Assembly (NCBI GenBank): GCA_035542775.1
Contig: DATKKX010000227.1
Span: forward strand, 1-5,227
Length of the DNA: 5,227 bases
Origin: DATKKX01 sp035542775
GTDB lineage: Bacteria > Planctomycetota > Phycisphaerae > UBA1845 > UTPLA1
Direction of reading: 5' to 3'
In this document: positions 1 to 5,227 of the stretch, one piece after another
Numbering within the stretch: position 1 is the stretch's first letter
How the letters are laid out: each line of letters opens with the position of its first letter
Translations under genes and position numbers: made by a program
The notes under the pieces: model-generated
The model's input: only the letters and a program-made list of their open reading frames with translations
Database searches by the model: none
What the model was told of the DNA's origin: nothing

Positions 1-34
1 GCGTGGCGAGGATCGCGCCGCGGTCGTATTGGGG

Positions 35-51
35 AGGGCGAGTTTCGCCCT
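35..51. other. Hairpin upstream of the histidine kinase gene
   Basis: AGGGCGA and TCGCCCT form a perfect 7-bp inverted repeat around a 3-base loop (GTT). No T-run follows on the plus strand, so it does not look like a complete intrinsic terminator. It could be a leader hairpin of the kinase transcript or the 3' structure of a gene lying to the left of the window. The function is unknown; only the pairing is seen. Confidence 0.35.
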
Positions 52-98
52 GAGACATTGAGTGCCGGCGCTGAGCCTGTGCAGCCGGGGACCAGATC

Positions 99-1781
99 AT
101 GGACCACCCATCCTGCCGGATCCTGCTGGTAGAAGATGATCCGGACTATGCGCAGCTGCTGCGAGAGATGCTCGGCGACGCCGGCCCCCACCGTTTTACA
201 GTCATCCACGCGACATGCCTCCGCGACGCCCTGGGACGACTTCGGGAGGAGGCGCCGTATGACGCGATCCTGCTCGACCTTTCTCTGCCCGACAGCAAGG
301 GCTCAAAGACTGTCTCTCGCATGCAGACGGCAGCACCACTCACGCCGATCGTGGTTCTCACCAGCCTGGACGACGAATCGCTCGGGCTCGAAGCCATTCG
401 CATCGGAGCCCAGGACTATCTGGTGAAGGGCAGGGTTGACGCCCGCCTGCTGTCCAGGGCAATCGACTACGCCACCGAGCGCAAACGTCTGCTCGAGGAG
501 CTTCGCCGGGCTCATGACGAGCTGGAACGGCGAGTACGGGAGCGTACCGCGGACTTGCAGCGCACCGTCGAAGCCCTCCAAGTGGAGATCGTGGCCCGCG
601 AGTTGGCGGAGGACGCCGGGGCCAGGCTGAAGCAACAGCTTCACCAGGCCCAGAAGATGGAGGCGGTCGGGCAGTTGGCGTCCGGTTTGGGGCACGACTT
701 CGGCAATCTGCTCGCGGGGATCCTTGCTTGCGCATCGCGGGCCCGCAAGTCCTCCCGGGATACCTCCGCCGTGGACAAAGCCATGGACGCGGTCGAAGAG
801 GCGGTCCGCCAGGCCAACGGCATCGTTCAGTCGCTCCTCACGTTTAGTTCCCAGACAGCGGCACGGCGAAGGCCGGTCGACTTGCGGGCCGTTATGGACG
901 AGTCGGCCTACCTGCTGCGCCACACGCTGCCATCTTCCGTGGAGCTGATCAACCGCCGGTGCGAACAAGCCGTGTGGGTCAGCGCTGACCCCATTCAGGT
1001 CGAGCAGGTCCTTCTGAACCTGGGCATCAATGCCCGCGATGCCATGCCCAACGGCGGCCAGCTCGAACTCTCTCTCGCGCCGGCCACCGAAACCGACATC
1101 GATCAACTCGGCCAGGCCGGCAGGCGGGATGGGAAGTTCGCTCGCCTGGTCGTCCGCGACACCGGCACGGGAATACCGCCGGAAGTGCGGTCTCGGATCT
1201 TCGAGCCGTACTTTACGACCAAGCCGCGCGGCCAGGGAACCGGCCTCGGCCTCTCGATCGTTCATGGCATCATGCAGGACCTCGGCGGCAGCATCGACGT
1301 TCGGTCCCAGGTGGGGAAGGGCACGACATTCACGATCCTTTGGCCCTGCATAGAGCCGCCAACGCATCTTGCCGCCGAAGCCACCCCCGACATGGAAATC
1401 CCGGAGGCCCAGGGACTGGTCGTGCTGCTGGTGGGCGAAGATCCGCATTCCCGCGGATTAATCGGGGCCTCCCTGCGCTTGCTGGGATTCGACGTGGTGC
1501 AAGCCGGCAACAAGGCCGCGATGGAGGCCTGCTGCGACGACCTCCGCGACCGCCTTCGACTTGTGGTCATCGATCAGGGGACATCCGAAAGTACTCGGGC
1601 GGGCTATGTACGCGAGATTCGATCTCTCGGGATCCGAGCGCCGGTCGTGGTAGTATGCAACGAAACCACCCAGGACGCAGAAATGGGGGATGCACTCGAA
1701 GCGGGCGTCTTCCGGCTCCGCGGCCCATTTGGAATGCCGGAATTGAGTAGGATCACTCGCGATGCCCTGGGAATCCAATAG
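99..1781 (+). CDS. Soluble hybrid histidine kinase: receiver - coiled coil - HisKA - HATPase - degenerate receiver
   Basis: This is a cytoplasmic sensor kinase of 560 residues with no signal peptide or membrane segment. Residues 6-125 form an intact receiver: acidic pocket E12/D13/D14, phospho-acceptor D60 in ILLDLSLPD, T88 and K110. Residues 128-185 are charged and heptad-like, probably a signalling coiled coil. The HisKA H-box is GLGHDFGNLL with phosphorylated H199. The ATPase domain shows the N-box with N311 (GINARDAM), G1 DTGTGIP (354-360), the F-box FEPYFTTK, G2 GQGTGLGL (378-385) and G3 GKGTT (406-410), so it should be active. Residues 440-558 resemble a receiver but lack several key residues. 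The ATG at 99 is the only in-frame ATG after the stop at 72-74, and GGGGA lies 7 bases upstream. The response regulator 14 bp downstream is the likely partner. Input through the N-terminal receiver is inferred from architecture; the stimulus is unknown. Confidence 0.95.
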   Translation: MDHPSCRILLVEDDPDYAQLLREMLGDAGPHRFTVIHATCLRDALGRLREEAPYDAILLDLSLPDSKGSKTVSRMQTAAPLTPIVVLTSLDDESLGLEAIRIGAQDYLVKGRVDARLLSRAIDYATERKRLLEELRRAHDELERRVRERTADLQRTVEALQVEIVARELAEDAGARLKQQLHQAQKMEAVGQLASGLGHDFGNLLAGILACASRARKSSRDTSAVDKAMDAVEEAVRQANGIVQSLLTFSSQTAARRRPVDLRAVMDESAYLLRHTLPSSVELINRRCEQAVWVSADPIQVEQVLLNLGINARDAMPNGGQLELSLAPATETDIDQLGQAGRRDGKFARLVVRDTGTGIPPEVRSRIFEPYFTTKPRGQGTGLGLSIVHGIMQDLGGSIDVRSQVGKGTTFTILWPCIEPPTHLAAEATPDMEIPEAQGLVVLLVGEDPHSRGLIGASLRLLGFDVVQAGNKAAMEACCDDLRDRLRLVVIDQGTSESTRAGYVREIRSLGIRAPVVVVCNETTQDAEMGDALEAGVFRLRGPFGMPELSRITRDALGIQ

Positions 1782-1782
1782 C

Positions 1783-1787
1783 GGAGG
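1783..1787 (+). promoter_or_regulatory. Ribosome binding site of the response regulator
   Basis: GGAGG sits 8 bases before the ATG at 1796, within the 14-bp space after the kinase stop codon. It fixes the start of the regulator and supports co-transcription and translation of the two genes as an operon. Confidence 0.8.
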
Positions 1788-1795
1788 CAAGTTCA

Positions 1796-2452
1796 ATGGG
1801 TAATGTGATTTCCATTCTGATCGCGGATGATCATGACAGCGTACGCGAGCTGTTGAAGGACCGGTTGGAGGCGGAGGCCGACATGCGGGTCGTGGCCCAC
1901 GTGGGCGATGCCGAGGCGGCGACAACAGAAGCCATCAAACTGAAGCCGGACGTCCTTCTCATGGACATCGACATGCCGGGCCTCTCCGCCTTTGACGCCG
2001 CCGAGCGGATCAAGGCCCGCAACCCGGCCACGCGAACCATCTTCTTTACCGCCTTCGTCCGGGATCATTTCATCGAACGGGCACTGGCGGTGAAGGCGTG
2101 GGGTTACGTGACCAAGTCGGAACGGGCTGACACCCTGGTTAAGGCGATCCGCGATGTCTCGCGCGGCTTCGCCTACTACTCGCCGGACGTGCAATCCCGG
2201 CTCGTCATGGGCGCCAAAGGACCCCATCTGGTCCACAAGCGGCAGTCCCTGGTCTCGACGCTCACGCCCCGCGAACGGGAGGTGCTCTGCTACATCGCCC
2301 GGGGCCTGACCAAGAAGGGCATCGCCGACACCATGTGCGTGAGCATCAAGACCGTGGATTATCATTGCGCCAACCTCATGGACAAGCTCAGGATCCACGA
2401 CCGCGTTGAATTGGCCCGCTTTGCCATCCGCGAGGGCATCGTCGACGCCTGA
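1796..2452 (+). CDS. NarL/FixJ-family response regulator (receiver + LuxR-type HTH)
   Basis: This is a 218-residue DNA-binding response regulator of normal length for the NarL/FixJ family. The N-terminal receiver (about 5-122) keeps all canonical residues: D11/D12, phospho-acceptor D57 in LLMDIDMPG, T85 and K107. A linker (about 123-153) leads to a LuxR-type helix-turn-helix at about 155-216. That domain begins LTPREREVLCYIARGLTKK, has the recognition-helix region VSIKTVDYH (182-190) and ends NLMDKLRIHDRVELARFA. In this family, phosphorylation of the receiver promotes dimerisation and DNA binding. The gene follows the hybrid kinase after 14 bp and has its own GGAGG, so kinase-to-regulator phosphotransfer is the obvious inference. 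Target genes cannot be read from the window. Sequence alone does not place it nearer to any one named regulator. Confidence 0.96.
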   Translation: MGNVISILIADDHDSVRELLKDRLEAEADMRVVAHVGDAEAATTEAIKLKPDVLLMDIDMPGLSAFDAAERIKARNPATRTIFFTAFVRDHFIERALAVKAWGYVTKSERADTLVKAIRDVSRGFAYYSPDVQSRLVMGAKGPHLVHKRQSLVSTLTPREREVLCYIARGLTKKGIADTMCVSIKTVDYHCANLMDKLRIHDRVELARFAIREGIVDA

Positions 2453-2501
2453 GCGCGTCAAGACGCCCGCGGGCCCGGTCGATCGCCCAGTCATGACGCG
2501 C
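2453..2501. other. Nested inverted repeat just after the two-component operon
   Basis: GCGCGTCA (2453-2460) and TGACGCGC (2494-2501) are a perfect 8-bp inverted repeat starting directly after the regulator stop codon. The 33-base interior contains the 10-bp palindrome GCCCGCGGGC (2465-2474). The position fits a 3'-end structure of the kinase-regulator mRNA, but no T-run follows, so it is not a textbook intrinsic terminator. It could stabilise the transcript or bind a protein. Confidence 0.4.
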
Positions 2502-2548
2502 CGTGCCGGATGGACCTAGTTTCTTCGCGCTGACAACTTCTCCTGTTC

Positions 2549-2564
2549 CCGGGTGTTTACCCGG
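2549..2564. other. Hairpin CCGGGT-GTTT-ACCCGG upstream of the small gene
   Basis: A perfect 6-bp stem with a 4-base loop lies 107 bases before the start of the small cysteine-patterned gene and 96 bases after the regulator stop. Only TT follows, so termination would be inefficient. It may be a weak terminator, an operator, or part of the leader of the small gene. No convincing -35/-10 pair was found next to it. Confidence 0.3.
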
Positions 2565-2656
2565 TTATCCACGCCGCATCATGGTGTTATCGTCGCATCT
2601 CGAAACCATCAGCCGCGCGGGCTCGATGGAGGGGGCGCTGCGTCGACTCATGGACT

Positions 2657-2663
2657 GGAAGGA
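2657..2663 (+). promoter_or_regulatory. Ribosome binding site of the small cysteine-patterned gene
   Basis: GGAAGGA lies 8 bases before the ATG at 2672. It is the main sequence support that this short frame is translated and that 2672 is its start. Confidence 0.65.
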
Positions 2664-2671
2664 TCCGTATC

Positions 2672-2929
2672 ATGCTCGACATACACATCGCCCGAGACCG
2701 AGCAGTGCGTCGGGCCATCGCCACCGGCGAGATGCCCAACATCGACTTGATTCAGACCATTCAGCGGACGGAGGGGCACCGGCCGTGCTTCGGCAGGGCC
2801 GAGGAACACTGCCCGCACGCGACCTGCCGCTGGTACGTGCAATGCATGGCATTGCTCACGTATCAGCCGCGTGCCGGCCGCGCCAAGGCCCGTCACGACA
2901 GGGAACGAGTTCTGTGTGCGACCAGGTAA
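2672..2929 (+). CDS. Small cysteine-patterned protein of unknown function
   Basis: This is an 85-residue basic protein with a strong ribosome binding site (GGAAGGA, 8-base spacer). Residues 10-37 look helical (RAVRRAIATGE, then LIQTIQRTEGH). They lead into a compact cysteine block at 39-57 that begins PCFGRAEEHC and ends CRWYVQC, with spacing C-x7-C-x4-C-x5-C. The pattern EGxxPCFG...C....CRWxxxC recalls short bacterial proteins with a CFGT / C-x-WRxxC signature, which I know only as uncharacterised. Four cysteines could bind a metal such as zinc or an iron-sulphur cluster, but this is inference. The tail (65-85) is arginine-rich and low in structure. There is no signal peptide or membrane helix. 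It stands alone, downstream of the two-component operon and convergent with the sigma factor. A longer overlapping frame (2503-3039, +) lacks any recognisable motif and was not accepted. Confidence 0.7.
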   Translation: MLDIHIARDRAVRRAIATGEMPNIDLIQTIQRTEGHRPCFGRAEEHCPHATCRWYVQCMALLTYQPRAGRAKARHDRERVLCATR

Positions 2930-3122
2930 GGCGCTCTCAGTCCCACAGCAACTCACAAGCAGGCGTTGCGGTGCGCGCCGCCCTCTCCTTTGCCCATCGC
3001 CGACCGCGCAGCAGCACGCATGACCGCTGCATTCAATAGTGAAATACCCCGCCCCGGCGCTGCGACACACATGAAACGGGTGTCTCTCCCCGCGCGGTGT
3101 CATCAATGCCTCGACCCGAAAG

Positions 3123-3152
3123 GGGCGAGATGGGACCTTGCAACGTCTCGTT
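3123..3152. terminator. Possible stem-loop between convergent genes
   Basis: CGAGATG (3126-3132) can pair with CGTCTCG (3144-3150), including one T-G wobble. Two further G-T pairs may lie outside, around an 11-base loop. The structure begins 9 bases past the sigma-factor stop codon on the minus strand, where a terminator would be expected. Neither strand has a T-run after it, so Rho-independent termination is only a weak possibility. Confidence 0.2.
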
Positions 3153-3161
3153 GAAGTGCGC

Positions 3162-3998
3162 CTACTGCAAGACTCTGTCCCGCCTCAGTATTCCCCGGAG
3201 CTTGGCGATCGCGGAGAGCTGGATCTGCCGTACGCGCTCCTTGCTGAGGCGCATTTGGAAGCCGATGTCCTCCAGCGTCTGCCGCTGTCCCCCTTCTTCC
3301 AATGGAAACCGCCGAGCCAGTACCGTCTTCTCGATATCCGTCAGGGAGGTGCTGTTCATCTGCAAGGTTTGCTGAAGCCGCTCGGCGAAAAGGGCCCCCT
3401 GGTTGGCCCGGTGAGCGCTGAAGGGGCCGGCCTGGTCGGACTCCACATCGAACGATCCGACGATCTTGCTGCGTCGTCGCGATTCGTACAGCGCGCTTCG
3501 GGAGAATGCCCGCGTGATCGCGTTGCAGGCATAGGTGCTGAAATGGAAGCCGCGCCATGGATCGAATGTGTCAACCGCCCGCAACAGCGCCATCATGCCT
3601 TCGCTGCACACCTCATCGGGATCGAGGTTGCTGAATCGGTTCCGCCGGATGGAATCGTAAACCAGGCCCAGATTGCTCTCCGTCAAGCGAGTGCGGATCT
3701 GCTGATAGCGTACGGACCACTCGTTGTACCGCCGACGGATCGCACTGTTGGGGCCTCGGCGGCTCGCGGCCCTGTACAACTGCCTCAGGCGATGACCGCA
3801 GTAGTGCATCTGCTTGAAAAGCAGTGTTTCCTCCTCGTACGCCAGCCGCCCGGCGCCGGTGGCCGGCGTCGGCCAGGCCTTGAAGAGCCACTTTTCCACG
3901 TGCGGCGACTGTAACTCCTCGTTCATGATGTACGGCGGAGGACACATCCAGCTCTTGAGCGCTTCCCGCTTTGAGATCTCGGTTGTGACTCGCAACAT
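3162..3998 (-). CDS. Sigma-70 family RNA polymerase sigma factor (planctomycete-type, no region 3)
   Basis: This 278-residue protein should direct core RNA polymerase to a set of promoters. A region-1.2-like block (about 50-75) reads LAYEEETLLFKQMHYCGHRLRQL in part. Region 2 (about 104-168) runs from LTESNLGLVYDSI through the 2.3/2.4 segment FHFSTYACNAITRAFSR. A linker of about 50 residues replaces region 3. Region 4 (about 219-272) has LTDIEKTVLARRF, TLEDIGFQMRLSKERVRQI and a final AIAKLRGILRR, a normal HTH with the ERVRQI signature. The length and missing regions 1.1 and 3 rule out a housekeeping RpoD; the long N-terminal part and region-1.2-like block are unlike a minimal ECF factor. The start at 3998 is chosen because GAAAGGGGA lies 8 bases upstream. 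The frame stays open to 4316 with ATGs at 4127 and 4316, but that extension has no family similarity and a poorer ribosome site. Neither an anti-sigma gene nor any other regulator is adjacent. Target promoters are unknown. Confidence 0.92.
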   Translation of the reverse strand: MLRVTTEISKREALKSWMCPPPYIMNEELQSPHVEKWLFKAWPTPATGAGRLAYEEETLLFKQMHYCGHRLRQLYRAASRRGPNSAIRRRYNEWSVRYQQIRTRLTESNLGLVYDSIRRNRFSNLDPDEVCSEGMMALLRAVDTFDPWRGFHFSTYACNAITRAFSRSALYESRRRSKIVGSFDVESDQAGPFSAHRANQGALFAERLQQTLQMNSTSLTDIEKTVLARRFPLEEGGQRQTLEDIGFQMRLSKERVRQIQLSAIAKLRGILRRDRVLQ

Positions 3999-4006
3999 CG
4001 TGTCTG

Positions 4007-4015
4007 TCCCCTTTC
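4007..4015 (-). promoter_or_regulatory. Ribosome binding site of the sigma factor
   Basis: On the minus strand GAAAGGGGA lies 8 bases before the ATG at 3998. It decides between this start and the longer in-frame alternatives at 4127 and 4316. Confidence 0.7.
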
Positions 4016-4169
4016 TGTCGCGCTGGCGGACCGCGGTCGAGAGTGCTTCATTGCGCGAGAGCGTCAGGCCGCTTCTCGGCACGCCCGGCACGGCTGCCAG
4101 TGCATCGTCGTTCACAAGCAAAATCATCCGGCCCGATATGCCGCCGCGAACCGGCGACATCAAACACTG

Positions 4170-4199
4170 ATGATATGAAGATGACCCCCTGAGTGTACC
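4170..4199 (-). promoter_or_regulatory. Candidate promoter for the sigma factor gene
   Basis: On the minus strand TATCAT (4175 to 4170) matches five of six bases of a sigma-70 -10 box. A weak -35 (GGTACA, 4199 to 4194, three of six) lies 18 bases upstream. Transcription from here would give a leader of about 165 bases. TTGACG at 4234-4229 is a better -35 but has no good -10 at 17-18 bases. This is a weak prediction, and planctomycete promoter consensus is poorly defined. Confidence 0.22.
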
Positions 4200-4250
4200 C
4201 AGGCAAATACCGGGTTCTGTCGATGTGCCGTCAAACCCCCTCAGGGCTTG

Positions 4251-4301
4251 AAAAATGGCGGAAATGCGGCAAATCCGAGCCTCCCCGCGCGCCTCGCCGC
4301 A
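4251..4301 (-). terminator. Possible weak terminator after the NADAR gene
   Basis: On the minus strand TGCGGC (4301-4296) and GCCGCA (4270-4265) form a 6-bp stem with a 25-base loop, followed by TTT and, 11 bases further, TTTTT (4255-4251). The stem begins 67 bases past the NADAR stop codon. The large loop and interrupted T-run make it a weak call. Confidence 0.25.
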
Positions 4302-4367
4302 AACGCATTCGCCCAAACAAAGACGGATGCCCCCGCCCCCGCCGCGCCCCAGGATACACTGCCGCCG

Positions 4368-5078
4368 TCAATCCGCGGGGGCAGCACCCTCCTGCAGCTC
4401 GGCTCGGATCATCATCAGGATGTCGCAGTACCTCCATGCGGGCGGCGCATCGGAAGCCTGGCGGTGATCGGGCCGGAGTTTGAGATCCCCCGTCGACAGC
4501 AGCACGTCGCGCACGCGCGGATTCTGCCGGATCTTCTCCCGAGTGGCCTCAACGATCAGGGCGTAGTGCTCGCCCCGTTCTCCCGTCCGGTACCTCATCT
4601 TCCTGCCTTCAAAGGTGACCCAGTCTATGCCCATCGTCTTCATGTTCTCGCTGCCCAGGTCGCCGGCGGTCTTGGCATCGAATCCGGCCATCTGCGAGAC
4701 TTCCTCGCGCGTGTACTTCCAAACAACGCCCGGCCAGGTCGCCCGCGGGTCCGTCGGCCCTTCGGGGTACTTCATCATTTGCCAGAATCCCTCCAGGCTG
4801 GCGTAACGTCGGCCGTGGAACACAAAGGGTGTGGGGGCCAGATTGGAAAGCAGGCCGAGTTCGTTGCGCTTGGACAGGATGACTTCCCCCCGCCCCGCGG
4901 CCTGCGGAAGAATTTCCCACGAGGCCGCCTCCGTCCCGGGGACCGGTGCCCACCAATGGGCTGGATATCCGGGAGACCGAGCATCTCGCTCCGGGATCGT
5001 TGCCTGTCCGGTTGCTCCGGCGCAACCGGCAAGCTCAAGGACAATGATCAGGGCGCAAACCCGCTTGCCGACACTCAC
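4368..5078 (-). CDS. NADAR-domain (YbiA/DUF1768-like) putative lipoprotein
   Basis: From a GTG at 5078 this gives 236 residues. Residues 1-18 look like a lipoprotein signal peptide: basic start MSVGKR, hydrophobic VCALIIVLEL, lipobox LAGC with Cys19. A linker (about 20-64) precedes an NADAR domain (about 66-228). It shows LSNLAPTPF (77-85), YASLEGFWQMMKYPEG (92-107) with the conserved Glu at 96, GIDW (150-153), LLSTGD (193-198) and AWRYCDILMMIR (214-225). NADAR proteins are N-glycosidases or hydrolases acting on ADP-ribose-type or riboflavin-pathway compounds; YbiA of E. coli is the best-known member. Export would be unusual for such an enzyme, so the substrate here is unclear. The start is uncertain: in-frame ATGs at 5192 and 5210 would add a hydrophilic 38-44 residue N-terminus that would disrupt the signal peptide, although the 5210 ATG has GAAGG nearby. 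No in-frame stop separates 5210 from the window edge. The sigma gene follows on the same strand 369 bp later. Confidence 0.85.
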   Translation of the reverse strand: MSVGKRVCALIIVLELAGCAGATGQATIPERDARSPGYPAHWWAPVPGTEAASWEILPQAAGRGEVILSKRNELGLLSNLAPTPFVFHGRRYASLEGFWQMMKYPEGPTDPRATWPGVVWKYTREEVSQMAGFDAKTAGDLGSENMKTMGIDWVTFEGRKMRYRTGERGEHYALIVEATREKIRQNPRVRDVLLSTGDLKLRPDHRQASDAPPAWRYCDILMMIRAELQEGAAPAD

Positions 5079-5227
5079 AATAACGCAACCGCTCGATTCC
5101 CTCTCGCGCCGCGGTGGCTTTTGGGCGTTCGGCGGTCGCGCGAGGTCGCCCGCCGCCACATGGGTCGCGGCATTGCCGCGCGAGGCCTCCATGCTAGCGC
5201 CATCCGGCATAGGAGCCTTCGGCCATC

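Larger units (their letters stand above)
3999..4367. other. 369-bp non-coding stretch upstream of the sigma factor
   Basis: No convincing gene lies here. On the minus strand it holds the downstream region of the NADAR gene (4250-4367), a possible promoter zone (about 4165-4235) and a long leader for the sigma gene (3999 to about 4165). Open frames here on both strands lack motifs and good ribosome sites. Two related motifs occur about 50 bases apart on the plus strand: ACCCCCTGAG (4184-4193) and ACCCCCTCAG (4235-4244). A 5-bp stem CGCCG/CGGCG (4142-4146 / 4152-4156) lies in the putative leader. Confidence 0.5.

Noticed and set aside
2..61. Possible C-terminal end of an upstream plus-strand gene, ending at TGA 59-61
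   Set aside because: Only 19 codons are visible and nothing in them can be recognised. Another frame is open here too, so coding cannot be supported.
303..1448. 381-residue open frame on the minus strand opposite the kinase
   Set aside because: It is fully antisense to a gene with clear kinase motifs, has no recognisable domain and is typical of the long shadow frames found in GC-rich DNA.
1793..2494. 233-residue minus-strand frame covering the whole response regulator
   Set aside because: It is a shadow of a gene with complete receiver and HTH motifs, and its own translation shows no domain.
2503..3039. 178-residue plus-strand frame overlapping the small cysteine-patterned gene
   Set aside because: No motif was seen, composition is rich in Arg, Ser, Pro and His as in off-frame translation, and its ATG overlaps the operon-end repeat without a good ribosome site. 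The 2672-2929 frame has a better site and an ordered cysteine pattern.
3138..3914. 258-residue plus-strand frame opposite the sigma factor
   Set aside because: It is antisense to clear sigma regions 2 and 4, with no motif of its own.
3814..4170. 118-residue plus-strand frame spanning the start of the sigma gene
   Set aside because: It overlaps the sigma N-terminus on the opposite strand and shows no motif or ribosome site.
3999..4316. N-terminal extension of the sigma factor to the ATG at 4316 or 4127
   Set aside because: The added residues match nothing in the family, while the start at 3998 has a strong ribosome site at the right distance.
1..5227. CRISPR array, transposon ends, tRNA or long direct repeats
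   Set aside because: Reading the window showed no regularly spaced repeats, no transposase, no tRNA-like cloverleaf and no long terminal repeats.

Overview
The window is GC-rich bacterial DNA carrying five genes that I can support. A Planctomycetota-like host is the best guess. The main reason is the sigma factor at 3162-3998: its N-terminal block (LLFKQMHYCGHRLRQL) and region 2 (FHFSTYACNAITRAFSR) resemble the large planctomycete family with the LFRKMNxLKYRAxxLR and KFSTYAxWAIxKxFAR signatures. This assignment rests on recall of family motifs, not on a search.

Layout. Positions 1-98 are a short leader with a 7-bp hairpin. A soluble hybrid histidine kinase (99-1781, +) and a NarL/FixJ-type response regulator (1796-2452, +) follow as a tight pair, 14 bp apart, with a strong ribosome binding site between them. 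A 219-bp gap holds a nested inverted repeat just after the regulator stop codon and a 6-bp hairpin further on. Next comes a small 85-residue cysteine-patterned protein (2672-2929, +) with a good ribosome binding site and no function I can name. After a 232-bp convergent gap, the minus strand carries the sigma-70 family factor (3162-3998). It is preceded by a 369-bp non-coding stretch and then by an NADAR (YbiA/DUF1768-like) protein that appears to be exported as a lipoprotein (4368 to about 5078).

How the genes may work together. The kinase has a receiver where a sensor domain would normally sit and has no membrane segment, so it probably takes its input from another phosphorylated protein. 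It may pass phosphate to the adjacent LuxR-type regulator. Its own C-terminal receiver is degenerate and is unlikely to be the normal relay site. The sigma factor and the NADAR lipoprotein share a strand but are far enough apart to be separate transcription units. Nothing in the sequence proves that they are regulated by the two-component pair.

No tRNA, rRNA, insertion sequence, CRISPR array or long repeat was seen. The most unusual items are the apparently exported NADAR protein, the cysteine-patterned small protein and the receiver-kinase-pseudoreceiver architecture.
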